Of a DNA stretch of 64,000 nucleotides, positions 25,309 through 34,953 are shown one piece after another. The notes beneath the pieces are model-generated. The model did no database searches. It was not told the DNA's origin and worked only from the letters and a program-made list of their open reading frames with translations. The number at the start of each line of letters is the position of its first letter. Within the stretch, counting starts at the first letter, position 1. The stretch is taken from contig NZ_JANRMI010000003.1 of the NCBI RefSeq assembly GCF_029531655.1, forward strand, positions 1 to 64,000, written 5' to 3'. The DNA comes from Bdellovibrio svalbardensis. GTDB lineage: Bacteria > Bdellovibrionota > Bdellovibrionia > Bdellovibrionales > Bdellovibrionaceae. The position numbers and the translations under genes are program-made.

Positions 25309-26085
25309 CTAGAATTCAAACTTAAATCTGATCATGAAGGCCCCAGTCACTCCCCCAATTCCCGTTGCCACGGCATCCTGAGAGTCGACTGTGTGCTTGT
25401 CGCGATGATGACTGTCGTAGACCTCTTTTAAAATTCCAGCGATAATTCCAGAGGCAACACCAATCCAAAACGATTTGTTTTTACTCACGTCAAAACCATA
25501 GTAGGCAATGGCGGCACTGGAAGAGGCGATAAGACTTCCCACAATGGCATGAAGAACTTTGTCATTTTGATCTGGATAGATGCCTTTGGCCAATAGACCT
25601 GAGGCGAGAGTGCCGGCGGCGACAGCAACAAAAACCTCGCCCCCTTCTTCGAGATTGAACTCTCGGGAATCTGCCAACGAAGAATTTAACTGAAGAATCT
25701 GCAAATCCAAAAGAATGTTATACTTATCCAGGCTTGCAACAAATTGGACCGTTTCAGGGCGGCCTGATATATCCTCTCGAGTTTCGCACTGAAAGTTCAA
25801 AAGTGTGATCTCACCATCTGTTTTTGATTCTACAGATTTAGAGTATCTATAGTTGTCCATGCTCGGCTCACACACCTTTTTAAAAAGGGCAGTGGCAGTT
25901 TTCACGGATCCTGGAATTTTACGGTCTGAAATTTTAATTTCTCCTGAACTCATCATCAGGGATCGACTCAACAAGTTTGCTTTCTGAAGATATGCGGGGC
26001 TTGGAGACGATACCATCTCCCCGGCCCATGAGCTCGTTGTGAAGGCCGTCAAAAAAAGAACTACAAGAATTTTTGATATAGTCAC
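25309..26085 (-). CDS. Unknown exported protein with C-terminal membrane helices
   Basis: The likely start is GTG at 26083-26085, which has AAAGGA upstream, giving about 258 residues with a clean signal peptide ending near SSWA. The central part is a soluble domain with two Cys. The C-terminal 110 residues contain three or four hydrophobic segments and an ordered set of polar residues (DKVLHAIVG, ILKEVYDSHHRDKHTVDSQDAVATGIGG) of the kind seen in small VanZ-like or DUF2279-like envelope proteins. Function unknown. It converges on the XRE gene. Confidence 0.65.
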   Translation of the reverse strand: MTISKILVVLFLTAFTTSSWAGEMVSSPSPAYLQKANLLSRSLMMSSGEIKISDRKIPGSVKTATALFKKVCEPSMDNYRYSKSVESKTDGEITLLNFQCETREDISGRPETVQFVASLDKYNILLDLQILQLNSSLADSREFNLEEGGEVFVAVAAGTLASGLLAKGIYPDQNDKVLHAIVGSLIASSSAAIAYYGFDVSKNKSFWIGVASGIIAGILKEVYDSHHRDKHTVDSQDAVATGIGGVTGAFMIRFKFEF

Positions 26086-26272
26086 AACAATCCTTTCAAG
26101 GGCCTTTCTTAACAAGAAAGACGTAAGAAGGATGGTTTATAGCATAGTATAGCTCACATCCGACTCTGAACTTGGAGGACTTAGCGAAGTTTCATGAGTG
26201 TCTGACTATTTGACAGTGCGTACTCGCAGCAGCACCAATAGCGCAGTTGCGACACCAAAAGTGTGTCCGTAC

Positions 26273-26986
26273 CTATTTGAGTTTTTGGAAGAAGCGGTTC
26301 CAGCGGAGTTGTGATGGATCGCATACGAAGGTCATGGATGGCAAAGTGGCATCGCACGAAAGCCAGATTAGCCAAGCTTTACCCACGATATAATCGTTTT
26401 TAACGAAACCCCAGTAGCGTGAATCACTCGATTGATCGCGGTTATCACCCATAAAAAAGAAGTGACCATTGGGCACCTTGTAAACTTTAGGAGCAATGCC
26501 TTCCACCACTTCGGGAGTCATAAAGCGCACGACGTGGGGATTTCCATCTATAGATTCATTGTAATAGGCAAAGCCGGACTCAGCATTGGTATAGGCAAGC
26601 GGAGACAAATCCCACTTCATACCATTTACGGTGATATGACCGTCTTGTACAACAACCTCATCCCCCGGAAGTCCGATCAAGCGCTTGATGTAATAGACAT
26701 CGGGATTTTCTGGATATTTAAATACAACGATCTCCCCGCGTTCGGGCTTAGACCACTGGAACATCCACTTATCACTGAAGGGAAAATGCAGACCAAATGC
26801 AAACTTCTTAACAAGGATATGATCGTGAACAAGAAGATTGGGAATCATACTTCCCGAAGGGATCACAAAGGGCTCATACAGAGCCCAACGCACACCCAGC
26901 ACCAGAAAAATAGGAAAAAGGAACGTTAGAATCGCTTGATTCCACGTTCCCTTCAAATTTTTTTGAGGTGTTGGTTGGTCCATCAA
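26273..26986 (-). CDS. lepB: Signal peptidase I (third copy)
   Basis: 237-residue signal peptidase I. One transmembrane helix (about 17-35) precedes the serine box IPSGSMIPNLLVHDH, the lysine box YYIKRLIGLPGDEV and the GDNRDQSSDSRYWG box; all catalytic residues are present. It follows a second lepB by 2 bases, and both follow lepA, so lepA-lepB-lepB is one operon. Divergence between the copies suggests different substrate ranges. Confidence 0.94.
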   Translation of the reverse strand: MMDQPTPQKNLKGTWNQAILTFLFPIFLVLGVRWALYEPFVIPSGSMIPNLLVHDHILVKKFAFGLHFPFSDKWMFQWSKPERGEIVVFKYPENPDVYYIKRLIGLPGDEVVVQDGHITVNGMKWDLSPLAYTNAESGFAYYNESIDGNPHVVRFMTPEVVEGIAPKVYKVPNGHFFFMGDNRDQSSDSRYWGFVKNDYIVGKAWLIWLSCDATLPSMTFVCDPSQLRWNRFFQKLK

Positions 26987-26988
26987 AT

Positions 26989-27792
26989 CTAGTTAACTTG
27001 ATGGAAGAAGCGACTCCAACGGATTGTCGTTGGATTGCAAAGGAAAGGAAGTGCTGGAATAGTTTCTTCACAGCTTAGCCATACGAACATCGCACGACCT
27101 AAAATGTTTTGCTTAGGCATAAAACCCCACACACGGCTGTCTGAAGAGTTCATGCGGTTATCACCCATCACAAACAAATGATCTTCAGGAACAGTCACCG
27201 GGCCGAAAGTTTCATAGATGTCGCCCTTACGAAGAAGGATCGAGTGATCTTTGCCTTTTTCCTCGCCTTTGCCTGGAGGCAAAGCTTCGGTGAATTCAAC
27301 GTAATTGTTTTTACCGTCGTTGATGTTGCCATCACGAGTGAAGTCCGCGTCTCTCAACCAAGCGAAATCGTCGAGGTTGGCAGGCACTTTCTTTTCAACA
27401 GGCTTGTCGTTGATATAAAGAGTTCCGTTTTCATAGTAAATCTTATCGCCAGATTCACCGACGATACGCTTGATGAAGAAGGTGCTCATGTCCTTAGGGT
27501 ATTTGAAGACAATCACTTCGCCGCGTTTTGGTTCGTTGAATTTCACCAACCAATTTTCAGAGAATGGTGCACGCAAACCGTAAGTCAGTTTGTTCACGAA
27601 GATATGATCGTGAATCAACAACGAAGGAAGCATAGATCCAGATGGGATCACGTAAGCTTCAACAAAGCCCCAACGAATGAACAATGCAATGAACACCGCT
27701 AGAAAAAGAGATCCCCAACCTTCAGTCCAAAAATGCTTATGACGCCAGTCCCATGGTGGTGGTTTCGGCCCACTATTCTTATTGCTACTCAT
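26989..27792 (-). CDS. lepB: Signal peptidase I (second copy)
   Basis: 267-residue signal peptidase I with the serine box IPSGSMLPSLLIHDH, lysine box FFIKRIVGESGDKI and GDNRMNSSDSRVWG. Compared with the other two copies it has an extra segment of about 40 charged residues in the middle (around 130-175). It begins 4 bases after lepA, the classical lepA-lepB arrangement, and may be the housekeeping enzyme. Confidence 0.95.
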   Translation of the reverse strand: MSSNKNSGPKPPPWDWRHKHFWTEGWGSLFLAVFIALFIRWGFVEAYVIPSGSMLPSLLIHDHIFVNKLTYGLRAPFSENWLVKFNEPKRGEVIVFKYPKDMSTFFIKRIVGESGDKIYYENGTLYINDKPVEKKVPANLDDFAWLRDADFTRDGNINDGKNNYVEFTEALPPGKGEEKGKDHSILLRKGDIYETFGPVTVPEDHLFVMGDNRMNSSDSRVWGFMPKQNILGRAMFVWLSCEETIPALPFLCNPTTIRWSRFFHQVN

Positions 27793-27796
27793 GCTG

Positions 27797-29605
27797 CTAG
27801 TCCTCGACTTTCAAGATTGCTAGGAAGGCTTCCTGAGGAACATCCACAGAGCCGACCGCTTTCATGCGCTTCTTGCCCTCTTTTTGCTTCTCTAGAAGTT
27901 TACGTTTACGAGAGATGTCACCACCATAACATTTGGCAGTAACGTCTTTTCTGATGGCCCCTTGAGTTTCACGGGCGATAATTTTTGATCCAATCGCCGC
28001 CTGAATATTGATTTGGAATTGTTGACGAGGGATGAGTTCTTTCATCTTCTCTGTCAGTTTACGACCACGAGTGACTGCCTTTGATCTATGTACGATCAAA
28101 GACAAGGCATCAATCGGCTCAGAATTGATCAAGATGTCCAACTTCACAAGGTCCGCTTCTTCAAAGCCCAAGAATTCATACTCCAAAGACGCATAACCTT
28201 TAGAAATTGATTTCAAACGGTCATAGAAGTCCATAACCATTTCATTCATTGGAAGTTTGTATTCGATGATGACCTTTTTCTCGTTCACATACTCCATTTT
28301 AAGCTGGGCTCCGCGCTTGTCTTCGCAAAGCTTCAAAATGCCACCGATGTACTCGGTTGGTGTATGCAAGGTCACCTTTACATAAGGTTCTTCAAATTTC
28401 GCGATCATGCTTTCATCCGGCATGCCAGATGGATTTTCCAACATCATGACCGTGCCGTCTGTTTTTGTGATTTGGTAAACAACCGTAGGAGCCGTTGTGA
28501 TCAAATCAAGATTGAACTCACGCTCCAAACGCTCCTGAACGATCTCCATATGCAGAAGGCCCAAGAAACCACAACGATAACCAAAACCTAGCGCCGCTGA
28601 CTTCTCGACTTCGAATGACAACGAAGAGTCATTCAAGCAAAGCTTATCCAGAGCGTCTTTAAGACTTTCATATTCAGAAGCGATAACCGGGAAGATACCC
28701 GCAAAAACCATGGGCTTGATTCTTTGGAAACCTGCCAAAGGTTCTGGTGCTGGATGCTTTGCGCCTGTGACAGTGTCTCCGACCTTAACGTCACGGATGT
28801 CTTTGATACCGCAGATGATAAACCCTACTTCACCGGCCTCAAGAGTGTCTTGCATCGCAGGGAAAGGTTTGTACTTACCCATACGCAAAACTTCATAGTC
28901 ACGATCCGTGGCCATGAATTTGATCTTGTCGCCTTTTTTAATAACTCCATCCACCATACGAACCAAAACGACAACGCCTTGATATGCATCGAACCAAGAG
29001 TCGAAGATCAAACCACGAGGAGTGAGAGTGCGATCTGCTTTTGGTGGCGGAACTTTTTCGACGATTGCCTCCAGAATATCAGTGATACCGATTTTCTCCT
29101 TGGCAGAAGCGTGAATGATTCCCGTTGTATCTAAACCAACAGTATCTTCGATCTGCTTTGCAACACCTTCTGGATCTGCCGAAGGCAAATCGATTTTGTT
29201 CAAAACAGGAATGATCTCAAGATTATTTTCCATCGCGAGATAAACGTTCGCGAGAGTTTGCGCTTCCACCCCTTGTGCTGCATCGACCACCAAGATCGCG
29301 CCTTCACAAGCAGCCAAAGAACGAGAGACTTCATAAGAGAAATCCACGTGCCCCGGCGTATCGATCAAATTGATCTGATACATGTTGCCGTCTTTCGATT
29401 TAAAATCGAGGCAGACGGTTTGAGCTTTAATTGTGATCCCACGCTCACGCTCAAGTTCCATGTTGTCCAAGAACTGATCTTTTTTCTCACGATCAGAAAG
29501 TGAACCGGTTGCAGAAAGAAGACCATCCGCCAAAGTTGATTTGCCGTGGTCGATATGAGCGATAATTGCGAAGTTACGTATAAACTTAGGATCCATTTGC
29601 GCCAT
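27797..29605 (-). CDS. lepA: Elongation factor 4 (LepA)
   Basis: Ribosome-back-translocating GTPase. G1 [11 protein letters not shown]3 DTPGHVDF and G4 NKID are visible, followed by EF-G-like domains and the LepA C-terminal domain. I place the start at [12 protein letters not shown] (29603-29605), giving 602 residues; the frame opens 11 codons earlier but with no support. The ribosome-binding site is poor; a TATAAT-like box (TATATAATGG) overlaps the start, so a leaderless or near-leaderless transcript is possible. First gene of lepA-lepB-lepB. Confidence 0.96.
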   Translation of the reverse strand: MAQMDPKFIRNFAIIAHIDHGKSTLADGLLSATGSLSDREKKDQFLDNMELERERGITIKAQTVCLDFKSKDGNMYQINLIDTPGHVDFSYEVSRSLAACEGAILVVDAAQGVEAQTLANVYLAMENNLEIIPVLNKIDLPSADPEGVAKQIEDTVGLDTTGIIHASAKEKIGITDILEAIVEKVPPPKADRTLTPRGLIFDSWFDAYQGVVVLVRMVDGVIKKGDKIKFMATDRDYEVLRMGKYKPFPAMQDTLEAGEVGFIICGIKDIRDVKVGDTVTGAKHPAPEPLAGFQRIKPMVFAGIFPVIASEYESLKDALDKLCLNDSSLSFEVEKSAALGFGYRCGFLGLLHMEIVQERLEREFNLDLITTAPTVVYQITKTDGTVMMLENPSGMPDESMIAKFEEPYVKVTLHTPTEYIGGILKLCEDKRGAQLKMEYVNEKKVIIEYKLPMNEMVMDFYDRLKSISKGYASLEYEFLGFEEADLVKLDILINSEPIDALSLIVHRSKAVTRGRKLTEKMKELIPRQQFQINIQAAIGSKIIARETQGAIRKDVTAKCYGGDISRKRKLLEKQKEGKKRMKAVGSVDVPQEAFLAILKVED

Positions 29606-29698
29606 TATATAAAAGAAGCGCCGAGTTGCTACAAACAACTCAGCGCAATGAGTTTTTCTACACCCTGGCGAAGCCAGAGTTCAAAACAGTCTCTAGGA

Positions 29699-30862
29699 CT
29701 AGATGAGGCCTTTTACGGCCGCTTTAAGTTCTTCAACCTTGTTGAGTTTTTCCCAAGTGAAAGTCTCTTCAGTACGACCGAAGTGGCCATAAGCTGCAGT
29801 TGGAGAGTAAATTGGTCTCAAAAGGTCCAAATCCTTAGTGATTCTAGCTGGGCGCAGGTCAAAAACTTTGCGAATAGCTTGTTCCAACACTTCAGAACCG
29901 ACTTTGCTTGTACCGAAATCATTGATTGAGATGCTCACAGGCTCAGCCACACCAATAGCGTAAGCTACTTGAAGCAAACATTTGTCTGCCAAGCCTGCCG
30001 CAACGATGTTCTTAGCAATGTGACGAGCTGCGTAAGCCGCTGAGCGATCCACTTTTGAAGGATCTTTTCCAGAGAACGCGCCACCACCGTGGGCTCCGTG
30101 GCCACCGTAGGTGTCTACGATGATTTTACGGCCAGTCAAACCAGCATCACCCATTGGGCCACCCGTAACGAATCTGCCAGTGGGATTGATGTAGTATTTT
30201 GTTTTGTTGTCGATCCAATTTGCTGGAAGAGATTTTTTGATAAGCTCTTCCATGATGAATTCTTTGATTGTCGCATTAGAAACATGGTCAGCATGTTGAG
30301 TTGAGATAACAACTGCATCAATGCGTTTTGCAACGCCATCTTCATACTGAACTGTTACTTGAGATTTTGCATCTGGGCGAAGCCAGTCTACTTTTCCAGC
30401 TTTACGAAGACCAGAAAGGTCTTTCACAAGCTTGTGTGACATCGCGATGCTCAACGGCATCAACTCTGGAGTTTCATTCACAGCATAACCGAACATCAAA
30501 CCTTGGTCGCCCGCACCTTGATCGTCAGAAAGAGTTTCTTTCACTCCCACCGCGATGTCTGGAGATTGCTGACCGACAGCGACAGTCACTGCGCAAGTTT
30601 TATAATCGAAGCCCTTGTCAGAGTGGTCGTAACCAATGCGTTTTACAACGTCACGAGCGATTTCAGAGATATTGATTTTTGCTGAAGTAGAGATCTCACC
30701 AGCAACAACGATTAAACCCGTCGTCAACAATGTTTCACAAGCGACGCGGCCTTTAGGGTCAACAGCCAAGATTGCATCCAATACGCCGTCAGAAACTTGA
30801 TCGGCCATTTTATCTGGATGCCCTTCAGAAACAGATTCACTCGTAAAAAGATAGTTTTTCAC
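29699..30862 (-). CDS. metK: S-adenosylmethionine synthetase
   Basis: Makes S-adenosylmethionine from methionine and ATP. The motifs [29 protein letters not shown] and [22 protein letters not shown] (ATP and phosphate loops) are intact, and the length of 387 is standard. The start is GTG with GAAGGA upstream. It has its own promoter and a structured leader of about 120 bases (30863-30983). It is not obviously co-transcribed with lepA. Confidence 0.98.
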   Translation of the reverse strand: MKNYLFTSESVSEGHPDKMADQVSDGVLDAILAVDPKGRVACETLLTTGLIVVAGEISTSAKINISEIARDVVKRIGYDHSDKGFDYKTCAVTVAVGQQSPDIAVGVKETLSDDQGAGDQGLMFGYAVNETPELMPLSIAMSHKLVKDLSGLRKAGKVDWLRPDAKSQVTVQYEDGVAKRIDAVVISTQHADHVSNATIKEFIMEELIKKSLPANWIDNKTKYYINPTGRFVTGGPMGDAGLTGRKIIVDTYGGHGAHGGGAFSGKDPSKVDRSAAYAARHIAKNIVAAGLADKCLLQVAYAIGVAEPVSISINDFGTSKVGSEVLEQAIRKVFDLRPARITKDLDLLRPIYSPTAAYGHFGRTEETFTWEKLNKVEELKAAVKGLI

Positions 30863-31017
30863 TTCTTTTAGTCCTTCGATTTGTTAGCACTCCGTCCGTT
30901 TACATACAGCGACGAAGTAGTTGTTTGTCTGCCCTCTGACGAAACGTCAGAGTAGATTCAACACCTCAAGCAACCCGCCTGAAGTAGCCATTCTATTGCG
31001 AACGCGCAAGCTATCAA
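30863..31017 (-). promoter_or_regulatory. metK promoter and structured 5' leader
   Basis: On the minus strand TTGATA (31012-31017) and TAGAAT (30990-30995) are spaced by 16 bases. The transcript would have a leader of about 120 bases containing a perfect 8-bp hairpin CTCTGACG-TTT-CGTCAGAG (30936-30954). S-adenosylmethionine riboswitches often precede metK, but the conserved SAM-I, SAM-II or SAH cores are not recognisable here, so I do not call one. Confidence 0.5.
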
Positions 31018-31025
31018 ACTCGCAT

Positions 31026-31649
31026 TTAGGGGTCAAGATTGGACTTTATCTGAGATCGATTGCTGTAGAAATAGCTGAGCTCAATGAAAAACAGCGTAAA
31101 GCCGCCAATCAAGCTAATGAGCCCCAGAGCCGCTAGAAACTGAACCATCACTTTTCCCAGCTCTGAAAGCGAATCCTGAGGACAAAGGCCCTCTTGGTGC
31201 AGATAGAACATAAGCAGCACTCCGCTAGTGGAAATCAAGGTCCAAACTATCGCGTGGGTTTTGTTCGTGAGGATCCCCACGATCATGGGAAGCACCGCCA
31301 GCCAGATCAGGGTGGCAGAGAAAAATCCACCAGTGAAAAATGCGAACGAAAATTGAAACACGATTCCGGCAATGACCATGTTATAGGCACTGGCTGCCAT
31401 CGACTTGGTTTTCTTGTAAATCAAAGGAGAGAACAGATGAATAATGGAACAAGTGAAGCCAATAATAGCCAGCGCGGAGCCCTTTACGAAGAAAGTGGCC
31501 ACAAAAGAATAAGTCCACATCAAGAGGCCCGTAACAAATGTAATCATCACAAGCAGGCGGTACTTATAAGTTCTTGTTTGATCATCTTCAGTCACGAGCG
31601 ATGTGAACAGCCAATTTTCAAGAACGTTCTGAGGGCGTACATCTGACAT
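31026..31649 (-). CDS. Orphan six-helix membrane protein, 207 aa
   Basis: Six hydrophobic segments are evenly spaced (about 32-52, 58-75, 87-103, 112-127, 133-149, 168-190), with short loops and a cytoplasmic N-terminal stretch. The pattern is like the membrane sensing module of multi-pass histidine kinases or cyclases, but the protein stops right after the last helix without a catalytic domain. No motif assigns a function. It lies 13 bases beyond the metK promoter in the same direction but has no close partner. Confidence 0.7.
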   Translation of the reverse strand: MSDVRPQNVLENWLFTSLVTEDDQTRTYKYRLLVMITFVTGLLMWTYSFVATFFVKGSALAIIGFTCSIIHLFSPLIYKKTKSMAASAYNMVIAGIVFQFSFAFFTGGFFSATLIWLAVLPMIVGILTNKTHAIVWTLISTSGVLLMFYLHQEGLCPQDSLSELGKVMVQFLAALGLISLIGGFTLFFIELSYFYSNRSQIKSNLDP

Positions 31650-31660
31650 AGGGGCTATTA

Positions 31661-31697
31661 AACAATAAAAGGCGGCTCAGAACCACCTTTTATTGTT
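31661..31697 (-). terminator. Terminator of hpf
   Basis: A 15-bp stem with one mismatch, AACAATAAAAGG.. / ..CCTTTTATTGTT, and a 7-base loop lies between hpf and the six-helix membrane-protein gene. It is followed by T-rich sequence on the minus strand and should end the hpf transcript. Confidence 0.8.
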
Positions 31698-31740
31698 TTG
31701 CTGTTAAAATTTGATGAAGATAGATTTTAAGTATCTGAAA

Positions 31741-32091
31741 TTACGCAGCTTTTCTCATGCGTAAAAATGTTTCCAAGCGCCCTTCTTTAGTGAGCTCTGG
31801 CTTTTTATGATCCTTAAATTGCTTTGTGTTCTTAAGGAACTGTTTTTCCAGCTTTTCCACCGCGGAATCCACGGCTGCGTAGATATCCATCCCAAAGGCT
31901 GAGGCTTTAAAATATTTTTCTTTGGTGTTCACAGAGACTTCAACACAGAACTCATTCTTCTGTTTGCTAAAGTAAACGCTGCCGTAACCATCTCTAAGCA
32001 GGAACTTCCCGATCTCTGACATTCTTTCCTCTGTATAAGTTTCAAGAGAATCAGAATGATCAAGATGCTTAAAGGTATAGTTGAGTTTCAT
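31741..32091 (-). CDS. hpf: Ribosome hibernation-promoting factor, short form
   Basis: HPF/RaiA family protein of 116 residues that binds the small ribosomal subunit and silences it in resting cells. It shows the beta-alpha-beta-beta-beta-alpha layout: KLNYTFKHLDHSDSLETYTEERM, FCVEVSVNTKEKYFKASAFGMDIYAAVDSAVEKLEKQ. The long-form C-terminal dimer domain is absent. AGAGGAG precedes the ATG. In many proteobacteria hpf follows rpoN; here it is separate by 7 kb. Confidence 0.9.
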   Translation of the reverse strand: MKLNYTFKHLDHSDSLETYTEERMSEIGKFLLRDGYGSVYFSKQKNEFCVEVSVNTKEKYFKASAFGMDIYAAVDSAVEKLEKQFLKNTKQFKDHKKPELTKEGRLETFLRMRKAA

Positions 32092-32176
32092 GTTTTTCTC
32101 CTCTGGCCGCCCCTTTCAAGGCAACCTGTTTATCTTGAATGACTTATCGGTCCAGCTCGACCAAAGATGAGCCTTA

Positions 32177-32194
32177 TTTTGAGACCCCTCAAAA
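32177..32194. promoter_or_regulatory. Inverted repeat upstream of hpf
   Basis: TTTTGAG-ACCC-CTCAAAA is a perfect 7-bp inverted repeat about 85 bases upstream of hpf. It could be an operator, or a hairpin ending transcription from the left. In the 318-base gap 32092-32409 I see this repeat and no clear promoter or gene. Confidence 0.3.
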
Positions 32195-32409
32195 TTTATT
32201 TCCGGTTAATTTTAGGGGGGTAAATTTCAAAATATTTGCGCCGCTTATTCAGACTTTTTTCAGGATTCAGATCCCTCACTGAGACAAAATTTAACAGAAA
32301 GTGTGAAAGTTTCAGACGTTTCCTTGTCCAGCAACAGTCCCGTCACTGCCAAAATCACACAGAACAGGGCTCCCTTGACCACCCCCAGGAGCGCTGGCAA
32401 CGTCAATTC

Positions 32410-33123
32410 ATGCTTTGGGGTCTCTTCACCTTTTTGACGATATCACTTTCTTCCTATGGGGGATCCATCACTTACGTCACAGACCCCTTTCCTCCTTATA
32501 TCTATGAAAAGGAAAATCTCCCCCAAGGCTCGGTGACAAAGACGCTGCCCCTCATCCTGGGGATCAAGCCCGAGGAGATCACCTATAAGTTTGTCCCTTG
32601 GAAAAGAGCCTTGCTGGAAATAGAGCAAGGAACCGCCGACATCATCGGCCCCATGCTGGTGGATCCCAAAAAAGACTATCTGTGGTTTACCCAACCAGTG
32701 ATGGCCGGGGAAGTGTCTTTGTGGTCATCAGTGACAAACAAAAAGGCGAAGGATCTGAATTGGCTGAAGCCCGAAGACCTCAATGGTTTACGACTGGGAT
32801 TTATTCTGGGCTATTTCTATGGAGAGGACTTTGAGAAGTACTTAAAAGATCCAGGTGTTCAGACGATCCACATCAAAGACGTCGAGCAGGCGCTGAATAT
32901 GTTGAAGAAGGGTCATATCGATATTTTTGTCGGCTTGGATGCCGTGTTCGTCGACTATGCCTCTAAACCGCCCTTTCAACTTAAAGACTTTAAGAAAGTC
33001 GGCAAGCCGGTCTTTACCGGAGAATACACGTATGGGATTTCCAAAAAATCCCCTCTGGCAAAACAGCTTAAAGTTATCAATGCCCGCATCGCAGAGCTTC
33101 GCAAACAGAAGGCCGCGCAATAA
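32410..33123 (+). CDS. Periplasmic amino-acid-binding-like protein (SBP family 3)
   Basis: An exported solute-binding protein of the SBP_bac_3 type. ATG at 32410 gives a signal peptide (MLWGLFTFLTISLSSYG) and about 237 residues in all. Family features are the opening strand SITYVTDPFPPYIYEKE, the hinge region (ALLEIEQGTADIIGPMLVDPKKDYLWFTQPV) and the second lobe (DLNGLRLGFILGYFYGEDF, KGHIDIFVGLDAVFVDYA). No ABC permease is adjacent, so it may be an orphan binding protein or sensor. The start is uncertain because no close ribosome-binding site is seen. Confidence 0.8.
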   Translation: MLWGLFTFLTISLSSYGGSITYVTDPFPPYIYEKENLPQGSVTKTLPLILGIKPEEITYKFVPWKRALLEIEQGTADIIGPMLVDPKKDYLWFTQPVMAGEVSLWSSVTNKKAKDLNWLKPEDLNGLRLGFILGYFYGEDFEKYLKDPGVQTIHIKDVEQALNMLKKGHIDIFVGLDAVFVDYASKPPFQLKDFKKVGKPVFTGEYTYGISKKSPLAKQLKVINARIAELRKQKAAQ

Positions 33124-33130
33124 GTTGTTG

Positions 33131-33160
33131 AGCTCTGGCGCAAGAGCTTATTTCTTTTTA
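33131..33160 (+). terminator. Terminator after the binding-protein gene
   Basis: AGCTCT-GGCGCA-AGAGCT followed by TATTTCTTTTT lies 7 bases past the stop at 33123 and reaches into the end of the convergent gene 33148-33927. Confidence 0.7.
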
Positions 33161-33927
33161 AGTACAAATCGCACAGACAGGATCTTCCCTTGATAAGGAA
33201 CCTGCAAAGAGGCAAAGGAACCTTCATGCAAACGTTGTACTGGTGTTTGCCCAAGGGCCAACTCTTTTTCGCCAACAGCTTTGCCGGTGAAATTCAAAAC
33301 GGTGGAAAAAGATTCCAATATATCCGGGCGATTTTCTAAACGATAAGAAAATGAATCCACAAACATTCGAACGCCCTGACGTTGTTCCAACTCCTCCGGT
33401 GCTGAAAACCTTGCGGAGCTCACGGAAAAATCGGTGCTCAGATTGAACAACTGCTCGATCTGATAATCGCTGTACCCTGCCCAAGCGCAGTCTGAATCCA
33501 CACACCACTCTGCTTGCAGAGTCACTGCTGGAACTTGTCCTGGAGGAAGGTAAAAATCTGGCAGAGCGGAAACTCTGCTGTATACCAAACAATCTCGCTC
33601 CCCAAGACAGATTTCCTGATTTTCACCGACAAATTGAGTACTGAAAGTTTCTGGCTGTTGAGTCTCCAGATTCAAAAGCTGCCAAGCATTGCCATCTTTT
33701 TTTTGAATCTCGTATTTCACTTTGTAGTAATGAGCCCCCAAGGAAATCAAACGATCGACATGTGTGGGACTTATAACAATCCAGGAGCGGAACAACCCTG
33801 CGTAACCGCCATCATCGGCCATATAATCCCGCGCCAGCCAATAACCTTCTGCACTCTGCGCGTGGGAGGATACACTCAAAAGACACAGCAATAAGAAACT
33901 CATCAATGGGGCTAAAACTGATTTCAT
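33148..33927 (-). CDS. Unknown secreted protein, about 259 aa
   Basis: No recognised family. ATG at 33925-33927 starts a signal peptide (hydrophobic LMSFLLLCLLS, likely cleavage after SHA). The mature part is about 235 residues with an early WxxR motif (GYWLARDYMADDGGYAG), two close Cys pairs (EICLGERDCL and EWCVDSDCAW) and many beta-type stretches, as in secreted beta-rich proteins. It is convergent with the binding-protein gene and has no operon partner. Confidence 0.7.
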   Translation of the reverse strand: MKSVLAPLMSFLLLCLLSVSSHAQSAEGYWLARDYMADDGGYAGLFRSWIVISPTHVDRLISLGAHYYKVKYEIQKKDGNAWQLLNLETQQPETFSTQFVGENQEICLGERDCLVYSRVSALPDFYLPPGQVPAVTLQAEWCVDSDCAWAGYSDYQIEQLFNLSTDFSVSSARFSAPEELEQRQGVRMFVDSFSYRLENRPDILESFSTVLNFTGKAVGEKELALGQTPVQRLHEGSFASLQVPYQGKILSVRFVLKKK

Positions 33928-34042
33928 AGACTTCAAGGCTAGCTTGGCTTTCCCACACAGTCACAGCGCATCGTGATAATAAATTCGCGCCAATCCCTCG
34001 CAATAATTTGTGGTACTCTCAGAATGACTTTGAATAAAAGCA

Positions 34043-34072
34043 AAAAAGCCCACCTTCACAGACGGGCTTTTT
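34043..34072 (-). terminator. Terminator of the 34099-34953 gene
   Basis: A perfect 9-bp stem AAAAAGCCC / GGGCTTTTT with a 12-base loop and a T-run on the minus strand lies 27 bases past the stop at 34099. Confidence 0.85.
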
Positions 34073-34098
34073 CCGATTTTAAATTCATCTTTTGCTTT

Positions 34099-34953
34099 TT
34101 AACGTACGCCGTTGGATTTCTTCGCCAAAGATTCTGCCACTTTTCCTGCGACAGCTTCTTCCGCTGCGAAAGCACCCGCTGCGGCAACCCCGGCAACACC
34201 ACCGCGTGCTTTCCAGATCATCTTTTTTAACTGAATCAGCTTTCCTGCTTCAAGGCGCGTAATCTTCAGAACACTTCCGCCCTCAGCCGCGTGTTTATTC
34301 AAGAAATCACTGACTGCATTTTGAGTTCCGGCAGGTTCATCCACTTCTTTTGTGAATTCATACCAAGGTACCTTGCCGCCATGTTTTGCATCGGCGGCCC
34401 GCGCATAAAGTCTTTTCGCCTCAGCTTCACTCTGTTCAGCAAAGTCTATGTATCTCAAGTGGGAGCTGAGGTCCGGTCCTCGCAACACCTGGCGAGTCAC
34501 GTGATTCCCGTTCACAACTTCGGTGACAGTCTCATACTTGGGCACCAATGCATCGATGGCCTGAGCGTTGTAACTCGCAGCCTGACTGACTTCAGATGCG
34601 GCCTGACTTTCCAAGGAGGCTACGTGGTGATCGCGGTTGGCCGATTCACTCAGGCGATACACCACCTTCACACGATCTCCTTCAGTTAAGGCCGATGCCA
34701 AACGTGAAATTCGCCCGTTATCGAGTCTTTGAGGATTATGAATCACATCCATCACGACTTCTGTGTTCCCTTTTTCAAAAGCCTTCGCCGCTTTAAATTT
34801 AGAGAGAGCATAAATACCAGAGCCTGTCGCCACACCCACGCCGGCCGCGACAGTTCCGCAGCGCTCAAGGTTTTTATCACAAATTGCCAAAGCTGGGATT
34901 TGTGCCATCAATGTCATCAAACTCACACAAACTCCAAATTTTGCCATTCTCAT
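34099..34953 (-). CDS. Unknown secreted protein with Gly/Ala-rich hydrophobic tail
   Basis: 284 residues. A signal peptide (about 1-23) is followed by a Cys pair (CDKNLERC), a Gly-rich hydrophobic stretch (GTVAAGVGVATGSGIYAL), a long helical, Ala-rich domain and, near the end, another Gly/Ala hydrophobic segment (GGVAGVAAAGAFAAEEAVAG). Such glycine-zipper stretches occur in membrane-inserting proteins. I do not recognise the family. AGGAG precedes the ATG. It is divergent from 35178-36527, which has a similar design. Confidence 0.68.
   Translation of the reverse strand: MRMAKFGVCVSLMTLMAQIPALAICDKNLERCGTVAAGVGVATGSGIYALSKFKAAKAFEKGNTEVVMDVIHNPQRLDNGRISRLASALTEGDRVKVVYRLSESANRDHHVASLESQAASEVSQAASYNAQAIDALVPKYETVTEVVNGNHVTRQVLRGPDLSSHLRYIDFAEQSEAEAKRLYARAADAKHGGKVPWYEFTKEVDEPAGTQNAVSDFLNKHAAEGGSVLKITRLEAGKLIQLKKMIWKARGGVAGVAAAGAFAAEEAVAGKVAESLAKKSNGVR

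Noticed and set aside
29606-29698. Terminator between metK and lepA (CTGGC-TTC-GCCAG hairpin)
   Set aside because: The stem is only 5 bp and no T-tract follows on the minus strand.
30863-30990. SAM riboswitch in the metK leader
   Set aside because: The conserved cores of SAM-I, SAM-II and SAH classes are not visible; kept only as an unnamed structured leader.
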